Shown here: positions 20,191 to 28,976 of the stretch, piece by piece
Layout of the letters: each line of letters starts with the position of its first letter
Numbering within the stretch: position 1 is the first letter of the stretch
The notes under the pieces: model-generated
The model's input: the letters and a program-made list of their open reading frames with translations, nothing else
What the model was told of the DNA's origin: nothing
Databases searched by the model: none
Source of the DNA: Beijerinckiaceae bacterium
GTDB taxonomy: Bacteria > Pseudomonadota > Alphaproteobacteria > Rhizobiales > Beijerinckiaceae
Direction of reading: 5' to 3'
Assembly: GCA_947474545.1 (NCBI GenBank)
Contig: CANJJI010000007.1
Span: forward strand, 1 to 57,862
Length of the DNA stretch: 57,862 nt
Program-made: the position numbers and the translations under genes

Positions 20191-22164
20191 ATGTCTGACT
20201 GCTTGCGGGCGAACGCCCGTTTTTACGCCGTTTTTTTTGCGGCTTTTCTCTCTCCTATAATTGGTAACGCCCAGGCCGAGCCGGAAATGCTTCCCGAGCT
20301 CGTGATCACTGCGACGCGAACCCCCGAAAATCTGCAGCGTATAGGCAGCGCCATCAGCGTTGTGGAAAGCAAGGACATCGCCGCCTGGGGTTCCAGGAGC
20401 ATGGTGGACGTGCTGCGTCAGGTTCCCGGCCTGGATATTACTGAAAGCGGCGGGCCGGGCGGGATCTCAACAGTGAGACTTCGCGGCGCAGAAAGCAGGC
20501 AGACCCTCGTCCTGATCGATAATATCCGCGTGGGCGATGCTGCCAGCACCGATGGCATCATCGATATGTCCAATATATCACCGGATAACATCGAGCGCAT
20601 CGAAGTGTTGCGAGGGCCACAATCAGCGCTCTATGGCTCGGACGCCATGGGCGGCGTCATCAATATCATCACGAAGAAGGGCGAACGGACACCGCGTACA
20701 ACGATGACCATCGAAGGCGGCAGCTACGGCACGATTTCAACGCGCCTTGCTACATCAGGCGCTTCGGAGAACACCACCTGGGCGCTCTCCCTGAGCGGTC
20801 TGCATGCTGACGGCTTCTCCCGCTATGGCTATCGTATCGGCCGCATCACCTTGACGCTCGTTGCGCCTCTCGAAAATGACAGCATGGACCGAATCAGCGG
20901 CAGCGCGCGCGTCACTCATCGCTTCGGTGAGAATGTCGAGGTTGATATCGGTTTTCGCCGTATCCACGCGCTTGCAAATGTCGACAATCCCGGCGCATTC
21001 GCTTCGCCGCGGGATAATAATTTTGACAAATCGAAGCAGACCGTGACGACAGCCTATGGCAAGATTTCGGCCGATAGTTTTGGGGGCCAGCTGCGCCATT
21101 CACTTACGATCTTCACCACCATGACCGATCGCGTGAATCGCGGGCTGGAGAATTGTTTTGACGCCTTCTTCAATATCTACGCTTGCGATGCCATCTTTCG
21201 TTCGCAACGGGTGGGCGCGGAATATCAGGGCGATCTCGATCTTGGCAAGATCGGCAAAACGACATTCGGTGCGCGTACCGAATATGAAGAAGCGTCAAAT
21301 CGCGAAGTCTGGCTGATGCCTGCTGCGCCGAATACGAATGGCTTCAAGGGCAACCAGCGCACCAATTCGCTATTCTTGCTGCATCAATTACCTCTGGGAC
21401 CGTTGAGTCTTTCGTTAGGTGGGCGCGTTGATTCGGTCGACGGGATCAATGTTTTCCCCACGTGGCGGGCCACAGCAGCCTATTTAATCGCAGAAACCGG
21501 GACGAAATTGCGCGCCAGCGCCGGTACGGGCGCCAAAGCTCCGACGCTCTACCAGCGCTTTAGTATTTATGGCACGCCGACCCTGCAGCCAGAACATAAT
21601 TTTGGCTATGACGCGGGAATTGATCAAAGCCTGTTCAATGGGCGTGTAAAGCTGTCACTGACCGGATTCGATACTCGTTATCGCAATCTTTTTGACTTCG
21701 ATCCACTCGGCAACAATTTCGTTGGCGCTTACATCAATGTTGGCCGGGCGCGCGTCAGCGGGGTGGAAGCCTCGGCCGACGCGATTGTCGTGCCCGATGA
21801 ATGGCGCTTGCGCGCGAGTTATACACGTCTTCGCGCGGTAGATGAGATCAATCATCGCCTGCTCCTGCGCCGCCCCCGCGACACAGCCTCTTTGTCGGCG
21901 ATTTATACAGGCATAAAAAATCTCGAGGTCGAAGGCCGCGTTACCTATGCCGGAAAACGTGTGGATGTGATGAACGACTTCCCCTATTCCCATGTGCCTA
22001 TGGCCCCCTACGGCAAGGCTGATCTGCGCGCATCCTACAAAGTGAACGATCATCTCACCGTATTCGCGCGAGCTGAAAACATGACCAATGCGCGTTATCA
22101 GGAAATCCGCGATTATGGGACCGCGGGCCGTTCGTGGTATGCGGGCATGCAGGTGACGTGGTGA
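20191..22164 (+). CDS. btuB: TonB-dependent vitamin B12 outer-membrane receptor
   Basis: BtuB imports cobalamin across the outer membrane using TonB energy. A signal peptide ends near residue 29. The TonB box lies in LPELVITATR (34-43), followed by the plug domain (VLRQVPGLDI, GAESRQTLVLIDN, RGPQSALYGSDAMGGVINI) and a 22-strand barrel ending in W. ATG 20191 follows GGAGG by 5 bases; the frame is open back to 19999 but that part is the riboswitch. It has 657 residues. The riboswitch and the downstream btuC-btuD support the B12 assignment over other siderophore receptors. Confidence 0.95.
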   Translation: MSDCLRANARFYAVFFAAFLSPIIGNAQAEPEMLPELVITATRTPENLQRIGSAISVVESKDIAAWGSRSMVDVLRQVPGLDITESGGPGGISTVRLRGAESRQTLVLIDNIRVGDAASTDGIIDMSNISPDNIERIEVLRGPQSALYGSDAMGGVINIITKKGERTPRTTMTIEGGSYGTISTRLATSGASENTTWALSLSGLHADGFSRYGYRIGRITLTLVAPLENDSMDRISGSARVTHRFGENVEVDIGFRRIHALANVDNPGAFASPRDNNFDKSKQTVTTAYGKISADSFGGQLRHSLTIFTTMTDRVNRGLENCFDAFFNIYACDAIFRSQRVGAEYQGDLDLGKIGKTTFGARTEYEEASNREVWLMPAAPNTNGFKGNQRTNSLFLLHQLPLGPLSLSLGGRVDSVDGINVFPTWRATAAYLIAETGTKLRASAGTGAKAPTLYQRFSIYGTPTLQPEHNFGYDAGIDQSLFNGRVKLSLTGFDTRYRNLFDFDPLGNNFVGAYINVGRARVSGVEASADAIVVPDEWRLRASYTRLRAVDEINHRLLLRRPRDTASLSAIYTGIKNLEVEGRVTYAGKRVDVMNDFPYSHVPMAPYGKADLRASYKVNDHLTVFARAENMTNARYQEIRDYGTAGRSWYAGMQVTW

Positions 22165-22184
22165 CAACATCAGCCCGGTGACGA

Positions 22185-23225
22185 ATGGGTTTTGGAGCAG
22201 AGGCACATAGCAGGCCGCAGCGCAGCCGTCGCCCGTTTGCGATCAACATTGTGCTCCTGTGCGTGCTGTGTGCCGCTGCCACCGCTTCTTTGCTTGTTGG
22301 GGCAAGCCATATCTCCGTCACCAGCGCCATGCGCGGTTTGACCGGCAGCGATGAAATTGCAGGGATTATCGTGCGCGAAATCCGCCTGCCACGCATGCTT
22401 CTGGCTGTTGGCGTTGGCGCGATGCTTGGTCTTGCCGGAGCTTCTATTCAAGGCCTCACCCGCAATCCCCTGGCGGAACCAGCTGTGCTGGGCACACCGC
22501 AGGCCGCTGCGCTTGCCGCAGTCGCGGTGCTTTACACTGGCGCCGCATCGGCAAATTCGCTGACAATTGTTATAGCCGCCATGGCAGGGGCAGGATGCGC
22601 CATGGCGCTTATTCTTGTGCTGATACGCAAACGGCAGAATATTCTCACCTTGCTGCTTGCCGGGCTCGGTCTTGCGAGCCTTGCGGGCGCGGCCATGTCG
22701 TTCATCATCAGCGTTTCGCCTAATCCTTATGCGGTGATGGAAATTGTGTTCTGGCTGATGGGCTCATTTGAAGACCGTTCCATGGTGCATGTAGCCATAG
22801 CCTTTCCCTTCATGCTGGCAGGGGCTGCCCTGCTCTGGACGTGCCGTTCCGCCTATACGGCGCTCACTCTGGGCGAAGACGCAGCTCAATCCCTTGGCGT
22901 TGATGTCGCACGGGTGGCGATGCTCACAGGCACGGGCATTTCTTTGGGTATCGGCGCGGCGGTTGCCGTCTCGGGCGCAATAGGCTTTGTTGGACTGGTA
23001 GCGCCGCATCTCGTGCGGCCCTGGTGTGGGGGCGATCCTGGCCGGACCTTGCTGCCCTCCATGTTATGCGGAGCCTGCCTCACGGCAACAGCCGACGTGC
23101 TTGTCCGTCTCATTCCCTCCACAAATGAAGTACGTGTCGGCGTATTGACTGCGCTCATCGGCGCGCCCTGGTTCATTTGGCTTGTTGTCACGCGCAAGGG
23201 CCTGTTCGGGGGCCAGGCCCCATGA
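22185..23225 (+). CDS. btuC: Vitamin B12 ABC transporter permease BtuC-like
   Basis: This inner-membrane permease of the FecCD/BtuC family has 346 residues with about nine to ten hydrophobic helices. Family segments are IRLPRMLLAVGVGAML near residue 68, GASIQGLTRNPLAEPAVLG, LGEDAAQSLGVDV, and GFVGLVAPHLVRP, which contacts the ATPase. It starts 20 bp after btuB and overlaps btuD by 4 bp (ATGA), so the three genes form one operon behind the cobalamin riboswitch. Confidence 0.92.
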   Translation: MGFGAEAHSRPQRSRRPFAINIVLLCVLCAAATASLLVGASHISVTSAMRGLTGSDEIAGIIVREIRLPRMLLAVGVGAMLGLAGASIQGLTRNPLAEPAVLGTPQAAALAAVAVLYTGAASANSLTIVIAAMAGAGCAMALILVLIRKRQNILTLLLAGLGLASLAGAAMSFIISVSPNPYAVMEIVFWLMGSFEDRSMVHVAIAFPFMLAGAALLWTCRSAYTALTLGEDAAQSLGVDVARVAMLTGTGISLGIGAAVAVSGAIGFVGLVAPHLVRPWCGGDPGRTLLPSMLCGACLTATADVLVRLIPSTNEVRVGVLTALIGAPWFIWLVVTRKGLFGGQAP

Positions 23226-23995
23226 ACCGGCCGGTTTTTGAAGCGAACGCGATCAGCGTCACTATCGCGGGCCGCTCGGTGCTGCGCGATTGCGCTTTCA
23301 AGATGCAGTCTGGCGAATTCATCGCCATCATCGGTCCCAATGGCGCGGGCAAGACAACATTGTTGCGCACGCTTGCCGGACTCGCACAGTACAAAGGCAG
23401 ACTGCGGCTCAATGGCGGCGATCTCGCAATCTGCCCGCACACGCTGCGGGCCAAAACGATCAGCTACCTCCCGCAGAGCGGCGCAGTTCACTGGCCCATG
23501 CGTGTGCGGGATGTCGCTGCGTTGGGACGTATGCCGTTCGGCGCGTCGCTGCAGCGTCTATCCGCGCAGGATCGTTCGCTGGTTCAAAAAGGGCTCGAAG
23601 ATTGCGATGCAGCCCATCTGGCGGATCAATCAGCGACGGAATTGTCGGGCGGCGAATTATCGCGTGTTCTGCTCGCGCGCGTTCTGGCCTCCGCTACGCC
23701 CGTCATACTGGCCGATGAACCAACGGCCTCGCTCGATCCCGCACATCAGATCAATACGATGCAACGGCTGGTCGCCTCAGCGCAGGAGGGCCGGCTTGTG
23801 GTCGCCGTCTCGCACGACATAGATCTTGCCGCGCGCTATGCCACACGCATGATCGCGCTCGAAAATGGCGTCATCGTGGGCGATGGCGCACCTGAAAGCC
23901 TTCTCGACAGCGGCGTATTGCAGCGTATATTCGGCGTGCGATTTCTTCGGGTGAACGTTGACGGCGTGAGCGCCTTGACCATCGCCCGGATATGA
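23222..23995 (+). CDS. btuD: Vitamin B12 ABC transporter ATPase BtuD-like
   Basis: This ATP-binding subunit of the B12 importer shows Walker A GPNGAGKTT, signature LSGGELSRVLLAR, Walker B VILADEP with the following TASLDP, and the switch histidine in VSHDIDLA. ATG 23222 overlaps the btuC stop; an upstream extension to 23177 lies within btuC and is rejected. It has 257 residues. With BtuF and BtuC it should complete inner-membrane B12 uptake. Confidence 0.93.
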   Translation: MNRPVFEANAISVTIAGRSVLRDCAFKMQSGEFIAIIGPNGAGKTTLLRTLAGLAQYKGRLRLNGGDLAICPHTLRAKTISYLPQSGAVHWPMRVRDVAALGRMPFGASLQRLSAQDRSLVQKGLEDCDAAHLADQSATELSGGELSRVLLARVLASATPVILADEPTASLDPAHQINTMQRLVASAQEGRLVVAVSHDIDLAARYATRMIALENGVIVGDGAPESLLDSGVLQRIFGVRFLRVNVDGVSALTIARI

Positions 23996-24037
23996 TTGGG
24001 GCTGGTTAGCTTCCAGAATTCCGTCCCTGTAAAGGCG

Positions 24038-24538
24038 ATGATTGTGACCTCTTCGCTCGTGAACAATAATAGCGTTGAAGCGCTTGTCATCACCGACGGC
24101 CGCCAATCCCAGGCCGCTGCTTCCATCATGCGCGGCACGCAAAGATTGATGCGGAGTCTTGGTTTTTCGAGCGTTACCGAATTGCCCCTCGTCAATGGTC
24201 GCCGCGCTGATATCGTATGTTTGGCCAATGACGGCTCAATTCACATCATCGAAGTGAAATCCGGCGCCGCGGATTTTCGCGCTGATCACAAATGGCAGGA
24301 CTATCTCGATTATTGTGATCGCTTCTATTTTGCGGTCGACGCCAATATGCCCGAAGGCATTATCCCCGAGAGCGCGGGACTCATCGTCGCCGACTCTTAC
24401 GCCGCATGTATCCTGCGCGAAGCGCCAGTCACCAAGGCTAACGGGGCGCGCCGCCGTGCGACATTACTTGCTTTTGCGCGCTGTGCGGCGGATCGTCTGC
24501 ACAATCTGGCCGACCCCGGCGCGGGGCTAAAAATCTAG
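24038..24538 (+). CDS. mmcB: MmcB-family DNA repair protein (PD-(D/E)xK fold)
   Basis: This matches the alphaproteobacterial MmcB family, named for mitomycin C sensitivity in Caulobacter and part of the SOS response there (from memory). The restriction-like nuclease core is visible as E in TELPL, D in RRADIV, and E-x-K in IIEVKSG, followed by DFRADHKWQDYLDYCDRFYF, the most conserved block. ATG 24038 gives 166 residues; TTG 23996 is an alternative right at the btuD stop. I saw no clear LexA box upstream. The stop codon TAG lies in the palindromic element at 24535. Confidence 0.85.
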   Translation: MIVTSSLVNNNSVEALVITDGRQSQAAASIMRGTQRLMRSLGFSSVTELPLVNGRRADIVCLANDGSIHIIEVKSGAADFRADHKWQDYLDYCDRFYFAVDANMPEGIIPESAGLIVADSYAACILREAPVTKANGARRRATLLAFARCAADRLHNLADPGAGLKI

Positions 24539-24639
24539 AGCGTCTGCAGGAAAAGTGGCGTCCGGTTTTCTGTCCGCAAACGCGTGAAAACAAAAGTTGG
24601 AGTAGCCTTGCGGTTCAAGGTAACCGCAAGGCGCTCTAG
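24535..24639. repeat. Composite palindromic element supplying two stop codons
   Basis: CTAGAGCG (24535-24542) pairs with CGCTCTAG (24632-24639), closing a 105-bp element. Its left half contains GGAAAAGTGG...TCCGGTTTTC, related to the repeat at 4608. Its right half has the perfect inner hairpin CCTTGCGGTT / AACCGCAAGG (24606-24615, 24622-24631). The mmcB stop (24536-24538) lies in the left arm and the regA stop (24636-24638) in the right arm. This form, AGAGC...GCTCT with an AAAAGTGG / CCGGTTTT core, is a familiar Rhizobiales repeat from memory. Confidence 0.75.
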
Positions 24640-25214
24640 CGCGGCGCGCGTTTGGCGAGTATGCGTTGCAAGGTGCGGCGATGCATGTTGAGCCGCCGCG
24701 CCGTCTCGGAGACATTGCGGCTGCACAATTCATAGATGCGCTGAATATGCTCCCAGCGCACACGATCGGCGGACATGGGATTTTCAGGCAATTGCGCCTT
24801 GTCGTGTTGCGTCGCCATCAACGCGCTGAAGATTTCGTCGGCGTCAGCTGGTTTGGCGAGATAATCGAAGGCGCCAAGCTTCACGGCGGTAACAGCTGTC
24901 GCGATATTGCCATAGCCCGTCAGGATAATGCCGCGCGAGTCTGGACGCTTTTCCTTGAGCTGGGAGATGACATCAAGGCCGGTGCCGTCTGCCAGCCGGA
25001 GGTCGATCACTGCGAAGGCCGGGGGCTGCCTGGATATGGCGGCAAGACCCTCTGCAACAGTGTCTGCTGTCGTAACGATGAAGCCGCGCGCTTCCATCGC
25101 GCGTGACAGCCGGGTCAGAAATGGCTTGTCGTCGTCGACGATCAAAAGTGTCTTGTCTTCTGCTGCAGCGTTCTGAAGCGAAGAAACAGGTGTCGCTGGG
25201 GCTGGCTCGTTCAT
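24636..25214 (-). CDS. regA: Redox response regulator RegA/PrrA/ActR
   Basis: RegA is a global regulator of redox-controlled energy metabolism (respiration, carbon and nitrogen fixation, photosynthesis where present). The receiver domain covers about residues 22-135, with the phosphoacceptor Asp71 in AVIDLRL and acidic residues VDDD. A proline-containing linker leads to a Fis-type helix-turn-helix, VSETARRLNMHRRTLQRIL, nearly invariant in the family. It has 192 residues. Its partner regB lies 93 bp upstream on the same strand. The last codons and stop lie in a repeat element. Confidence 0.95.
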   Translation of the reverse strand: MNEPAPATPVSSLQNAAAEDKTLLIVDDDKPFLTRLSRAMEARGFIVTTADTVAEGLAAISRQPPAFAVIDLRLADGTGLDVISQLKEKRPDSRGIILTGYGNIATAVTAVKLGAFDYLAKPADADEIFSALMATQHDKAQLPENPMSADRVRWEHIQRIYELCSRNVSETARRLNMHRRTLQRILAKRAPR

Positions 25215-25307
25215 CTGATCCGGCTTTCATCCATTCTAGTGCCACGCAATCAGGCATCGGACGCACGGCTGACTACCAATAACCCATCCAGCCGGATTTT
25301 ACAGCAA

Positions 25308-26645
25308 TTAAGCCACAATTGGCCTGGCGTCACGGTGTGTATCCCGTTCGAACTCGCTCCGCGGCCAAACAACGTCGATCCACGCGCCGAGAGCCGGAGC
25401 GGGCGCATTCGTCATGGTCATCGTCGCGCCTGAGCGCTCCAGCAAAGTCTTGGCGACGAATAACCCCAGTCCAAGTCCCGGTGACTCCTCCGATTTTGCC
25501 CGCCGGTCAGCAGCTGCGCGTGTCGTCACATAGGGTTCGCCGAGGCGGCCAAGGACATCAAGGGAAAAGCCGGGGCCGTCGTCGCGGATGGAGATCTTGA
25601 CCCGCGCTCCGGACCATTCTGCAGCGATGGTGACTTTCGAGCGGGCAAAATCGACGGCATTTTCAGTCAGGTTTCCCAGGCCGTAGAGAATGCCGGGGTT
25701 GCGGATGCAGAGTGGCTCCGGGCCGTCGCCCTGCGTCTTGATATCCAGTTCGACGCCGAAATTACGTACCGGTTCAACCACTTCTTCAAGAAGATGCAAG
25801 AGTGTCTGTGACGCCCACATGCCCTCGGTCTCGTTCCCCAGTGAGGAGAGCTTGCCGAGAATCGTCCGGCAGCGTTGGACTTCCTGGGCGAGAAGATCAA
25901 TGTCCTCTTTCAGCGAGTTGTCAGGCGAAAGCTGCTTCTGGATTTCCTTGACCACCAGCGTGATGGTTGCAAGCGGCGTCCCCAGTTCATGTGCGACAGC
26001 CGCTGCGATTCCGTCGAGCTGGGTCAGATGCTGCTCGCGCGCCAGCACAAGCTCGGTGGCGGTCAAAGCGTCCGCCAGCAGCCGTGCTTCGCTTGATACA
26101 CGTGAGGCATAAACGGTGACAAAACCGGCCCCTAGAACTAGTGCGAGCCAGACGCCGGACATGTAGAGAAACGGCATTTCCAGGGTGAAGTTCGAATACC
26201 ATGGCAAAGGCAGATGAAAAAACGCCAGGAATGTCGCAGCTGCCACCATCAGCGCGATCAAGGCTGCGACGCGCCGTGTGGGGAGCGAAACGGCAGCGAT
26301 CATGACAGGAGCCAGAAACAGCAACGCAAAAGGGTTCTGCAGTCCCCCCGTGAGGTAGAGCAGGCAGGACAATTGCAATATGTCGTATCCGAGGAGATAG
26401 GTCGCCGGACCGTCTTCAAGCCTCTGTGTCACGGGATAGCGTAGCCGGAGTCCGATGTTGAGCCAGGCGGAAGCGGCGACCACGACAAAGGCTATGACGG
26501 TTGGCAATTTGAACCCGAGCCAGAAATGCGTCACCAGAATGGCTACCGACTGACCCGCAACCGCCATCCAGCGCAATCCCGTCAGCGTATCCAGCCTGAG
26601 GCGGCGGGCGCGGGCACCGGGCTCAAAACCAGTTGTCAACGACAT
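25308..26645 (-). CDS. regB: Redox sensor histidine kinase RegB/PrrB/ActS
   Basis: This membrane-bound kinase has about six transmembrane helices in residues 22-180. The ubiquinone-binding motif GGLQNPF is at 100-106. The phosphorylated His219 lies in VAHELGTPLATI, and the redox-active cysteine is Cys259 in QRCRTILGKL. The ATPase part has N-box ENAVDFA and G-boxes DDGPGFS and GLGLGLF. All sensory residues known from Rhodobacter RegB are kept, so it should respond to quinone pool and disulfide state. It has 445 residues and is divergent from phaZ. Confidence 0.95.
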   Translation of the reverse strand: MSLTTGFEPGARARRLRLDTLTGLRWMAVAGQSVAILVTHFWLGFKLPTVIAFVVVAASAWLNIGLRLRYPVTQRLEDGPATYLLGYDILQLSCLLYLTGGLQNPFALLFLAPVMIAAVSLPTRRVAALIALMVAAATFLAFFHLPLPWYSNFTLEMPFLYMSGVWLALVLGAGFVTVYASRVSSEARLLADALTATELVLAREQHLTQLDGIAAAVAHELGTPLATITLVVKEIQKQLSPDNSLKEDIDLLAQEVQRCRTILGKLSSLGNETEGMWASQTLLHLLEEVVEPVRNFGVELDIKTQGDGPEPLCIRNPGILYGLGNLTENAVDFARSKVTIAAEWSGARVKISIRDDGPGFSLDVLGRLGEPYVTTRAAADRRAKSEESPGLGLGLFVAKTLLERSGATMTMTNAPAPALGAWIDVVWPRSEFERDTHRDARPIVA

Positions 26646-26744
26646 CGATCATGTCCCTCCTCAGCTTTGCCGCCCTAACGCTTGCGTAATCAGCCGCGCG
26701 AATACTACCATAATCCCGGTTGTGGGGGATGCCGGGATCGGCTA

Positions 26745-26776
26745 TTGTGCAATGCACAAAAAATTCTGCAAGGCAG
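26745..26776 (+). promoter_or_regulatory. Candidate PhaR-type operator pair before phaZ
   Basis: Two adjacent palindromes: TTGTGC-AAT-GCACAA (26745-26759) and CTGC-AAG-GCAG (26766-26776). The second fits the CTGC-N3/4-GCAG site that I recall for the PHB-responsive repressor PhaR. They lie 33-64 bp before the phaZ ATG at 26809. No phaR gene is in the window. Confidence 0.45.
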
Positions 26777-26808
26777 CAGAGGGATACTTCGATCCCAAGG
26801 GAATCAAT

Positions 26809-28068
26809 ATGAACCGTTTTGCCTATCAGATGTACGAGATGACCCATCTGGCGCTGAGTCCATCACGCGCCATGTCAGACGCCGCGCGGCTGCTGTTCAA
26901 AAATCCGCTCAATCCTTGGGCGCATACGCCCGTAGGAAAGAACATCGCGGCGTCCGCCGAACTTTTCGAACGCATGACCCGCCGCTATGGTAAGCCGGTC
27001 TTCGGTCTCGACACGACCGTTGTAGGCAATGAAGTGGTGCAGGTTCACGAAGAGGTTGTGTGGCAGAAGCCTTATTGCAATCTGCTGCATTTTCATCGTG
27101 AGATCCCTGCCGCGCAAAGCGGTCAGGCAAAATTGCTGCTGGTCGCGCCGATGTCCGGCCATTACGCAACGCTGTTGCGTGGAACCGTTGAAGCCTTCCT
27201 GCCGCATTTTGATGTCTACATTACAGATTGGGCGGATTCGCGCATGGTGCCGCGTAGCGCGGGCAATTTCAGCCTCGATGATTATATCGACTACACCATC
27301 GAAATCCTGCAGTTTCTGCATGCTGAATCGCCCGCAATCCCCGTTCACGCCGTCGGCGTGTGCCAGCCCTCCGTGCCGCTATTGGCTGCGACCGCTGTGA
27401 TGGAAGCTGCTGGAGATAGCGCTGCGCCGTCATCGATTACGCTGATGGGTGGGCCGATCGACACGCGCCGTAGCCCAACGGCTGTCAATCAGCTCGCGCA
27501 GGAACGTGGCATGGACTGGTTTCAGAAAAACTGCATCGTGCATGTCCCCTTCCCCTATCCCGGAACAGGCCGCGCCGTTTATCCCGGCTTCCTGCAATTG
27601 TCCGGATTCATGGCCATGAACATAGATCGCCATGTCGGCGCGCATCTTGAGATGTTCAATCATCTGGTCGACGGCGATGGTGATTCGGCTGAAAAGCACC
27701 GCGAATTTTATGACGAATATCTTGCGATCATGGATCTTGATGCGGAATTCTATCTCGAAACGGTAGAGAAAGTTTTCGTGGAACATGCCTTGCCCAAGGG
27801 CACATTCAAACATCGCGATACACTTGTCGATCTCACAAAGATCCGCAAATGCGCGCTGATGACCGTGGAAGGCGAACGCGACGATATCTCCGGCGTCGGC
27901 CAGACCGAAGCGGCGCATGATCTTTGCAAGAATATTCCTGCCAAACGTAGGAAACATCATTTGCAGCTGAGTGTCGGCCATTATGGTGTGTTCAACGGTT
28001 CACGCTTCCGCAATGAAATCGTTCCGGAAATGTGCAAATTCATGAAGGCTACAGGCAAGAAACCCTGA
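26809..28068 (+). CDS. phaZ: Intracellular polyhydroxybutyrate depolymerase
   Basis: PhaZ degrades stored amorphous PHB granules in the cytoplasm. It is an alpha/beta hydrolase whose nucleophile is cysteine, here Cys185 in GVCQPSVP. The opening FAYQMYEMTHLALSP, the block APMSGHYATLLRGTVE, and a C-terminal histidine in VGHYGVFNGSRF complete the picture. ATG 26809 is preferred because AAGGG precedes it and the longer frame from 26722 would cover the operator-like palindromes. It has 419 residues, the usual length. The cell therefore probably stores PHB. Confidence 0.93.
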   Translation: MNRFAYQMYEMTHLALSPSRAMSDAARLLFKNPLNPWAHTPVGKNIAASAELFERMTRRYGKPVFGLDTTVVGNEVVQVHEEVVWQKPYCNLLHFHREIPAAQSGQAKLLLVAPMSGHYATLLRGTVEAFLPHFDVYITDWADSRMVPRSAGNFSLDDYIDYTIEILQFLHAESPAIPVHAVGVCQPSVPLLAATAVMEAAGDSAAPSSITLMGGPIDTRRSPTAVNQLAQERGMDWFQKNCIVHVPFPYPGTGRAVYPGFLQLSGFMAMNIDRHVGAHLEMFNHLVDGDGDSAEKHREFYDEYLAIMDLDAEFYLETVEKVFVEHALPKGTFKHRDTLVDLTKIRKCALMTVEGERDDISGVGQTEAAHDLCKNIPAKRRKHHLQLSVGHYGVFNGSRFRNEIVPEMCKFMKATGKKP

Positions 28069-28154
28069 AGTACGCAATTCGTGCTGGCGCGAGCGGAGCG
28101 AGGTTGGCTATCGTGATGCGTCAATGATTCGCTTCGCGCAACGCACGGCCCAGC

Positions 28155-28925
28155 ATGTCCGCCTTTCTTGACGTCAATCATTCTGGAGAGACCTATCGCG
28201 TGTTGCTGAAACGCGCGCCGGCGGCCCGCCGTTTCACGCTGCGCATTCGTGCGGCTTCGCGCGACGTCACGCTCACTATGCCAAGGCGCGGCGCACTTGC
28301 CGATGCGCGTGACTTTGCAGAACGTCACGCCGCCTGGATCGGTGCCCGCCTCAGGCGTTTGCCAACGCCCGTGCCTTTTGCGCCGGGAGAAATCATTCCC
28401 TTCAGAGGGGAACCTCATCTCATTGTGCACAGGCCAATGGTGCGCGGCACCGTATGGAGTGAATCAGCGCCGCCCGATTTCAGCTGCGTTGCGTTGCCGG
28501 GCATGGAAACAGCCGCGCCGAAACTGCTCTGCGTTGCTGGCAGAGAAGAGCATATCACCCGGCGGATAGCCGATTTCCTGAAGATGAACGCAAAGATCGA
28601 TCTGGAGGCTGCGGTGCGGCGTCATGCGGGCGCAATTGGAAAGAAAGCCGCCAGCGTTACGTTACGCGATACGTCGAGCCGCTGGGGTTCATGCACGGCG
28701 TCAGGCAGTCTGAATTTTTCCTGGCGTCTCATACTCGCGCCGCCCAGCGTGCTTGATTATCTTGCTGCCCATGAAGTCTGTCACCTCGTCCACCTCAACC
28801 ATTCCGTGCGGTTCTGGGCTTTGGTCAGCTCAATCTGCGCCCAAACTGAGTGCGCGGAAGCCTGGCTCAGTGCACACGGTTCGAGCCTACACCGCTATGG
28901 AAAAAGCATCGTCGCGGCCGGGTGA
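28155..28925 (+). CDS. YgjP-like (DUF45) zinc metallopeptidase
   Basis: This member of the YgjP/SprT-like M48-related family has 256 residues. The N-terminal half matches the usual strand-rich start (RRFTLRIRAASRDVTLTMP). The catalytic segment is RWGSCTASGSLNFSWRL followed by the zinc site HEVCHLVHLNHSVRFW. The motif is HExxH with cysteine at the fourth position, where many homologues have Ala. The physiological role of this family is not established. It stands alone, convergent with trmB. Confidence 0.85.
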   Translation: MSAFLDVNHSGETYRVLLKRAPAARRFTLRIRAASRDVTLTMPRRGALADARDFAERHAAWIGARLRRLPTPVPFAPGEIIPFRGEPHLIVHRPMVRGTVWSESAPPDFSCVALPGMETAAPKLLCVAGREEHITRRIADFLKMNAKIDLEAAVRRHAGAIGKKAASVTLRDTSSRWGSCTASGSLNFSWRLILAPPSVLDYLAAHEVCHLVHLNHSVRFWALVSSICAQTECAEAWLSAHGSSLHRYGKSIVAAG

Positions 28926-28976
28926 ATTCAATTTCCCCGGGTGTTTCTTGAACGGCAATCTGATGCCCCAAACAGA

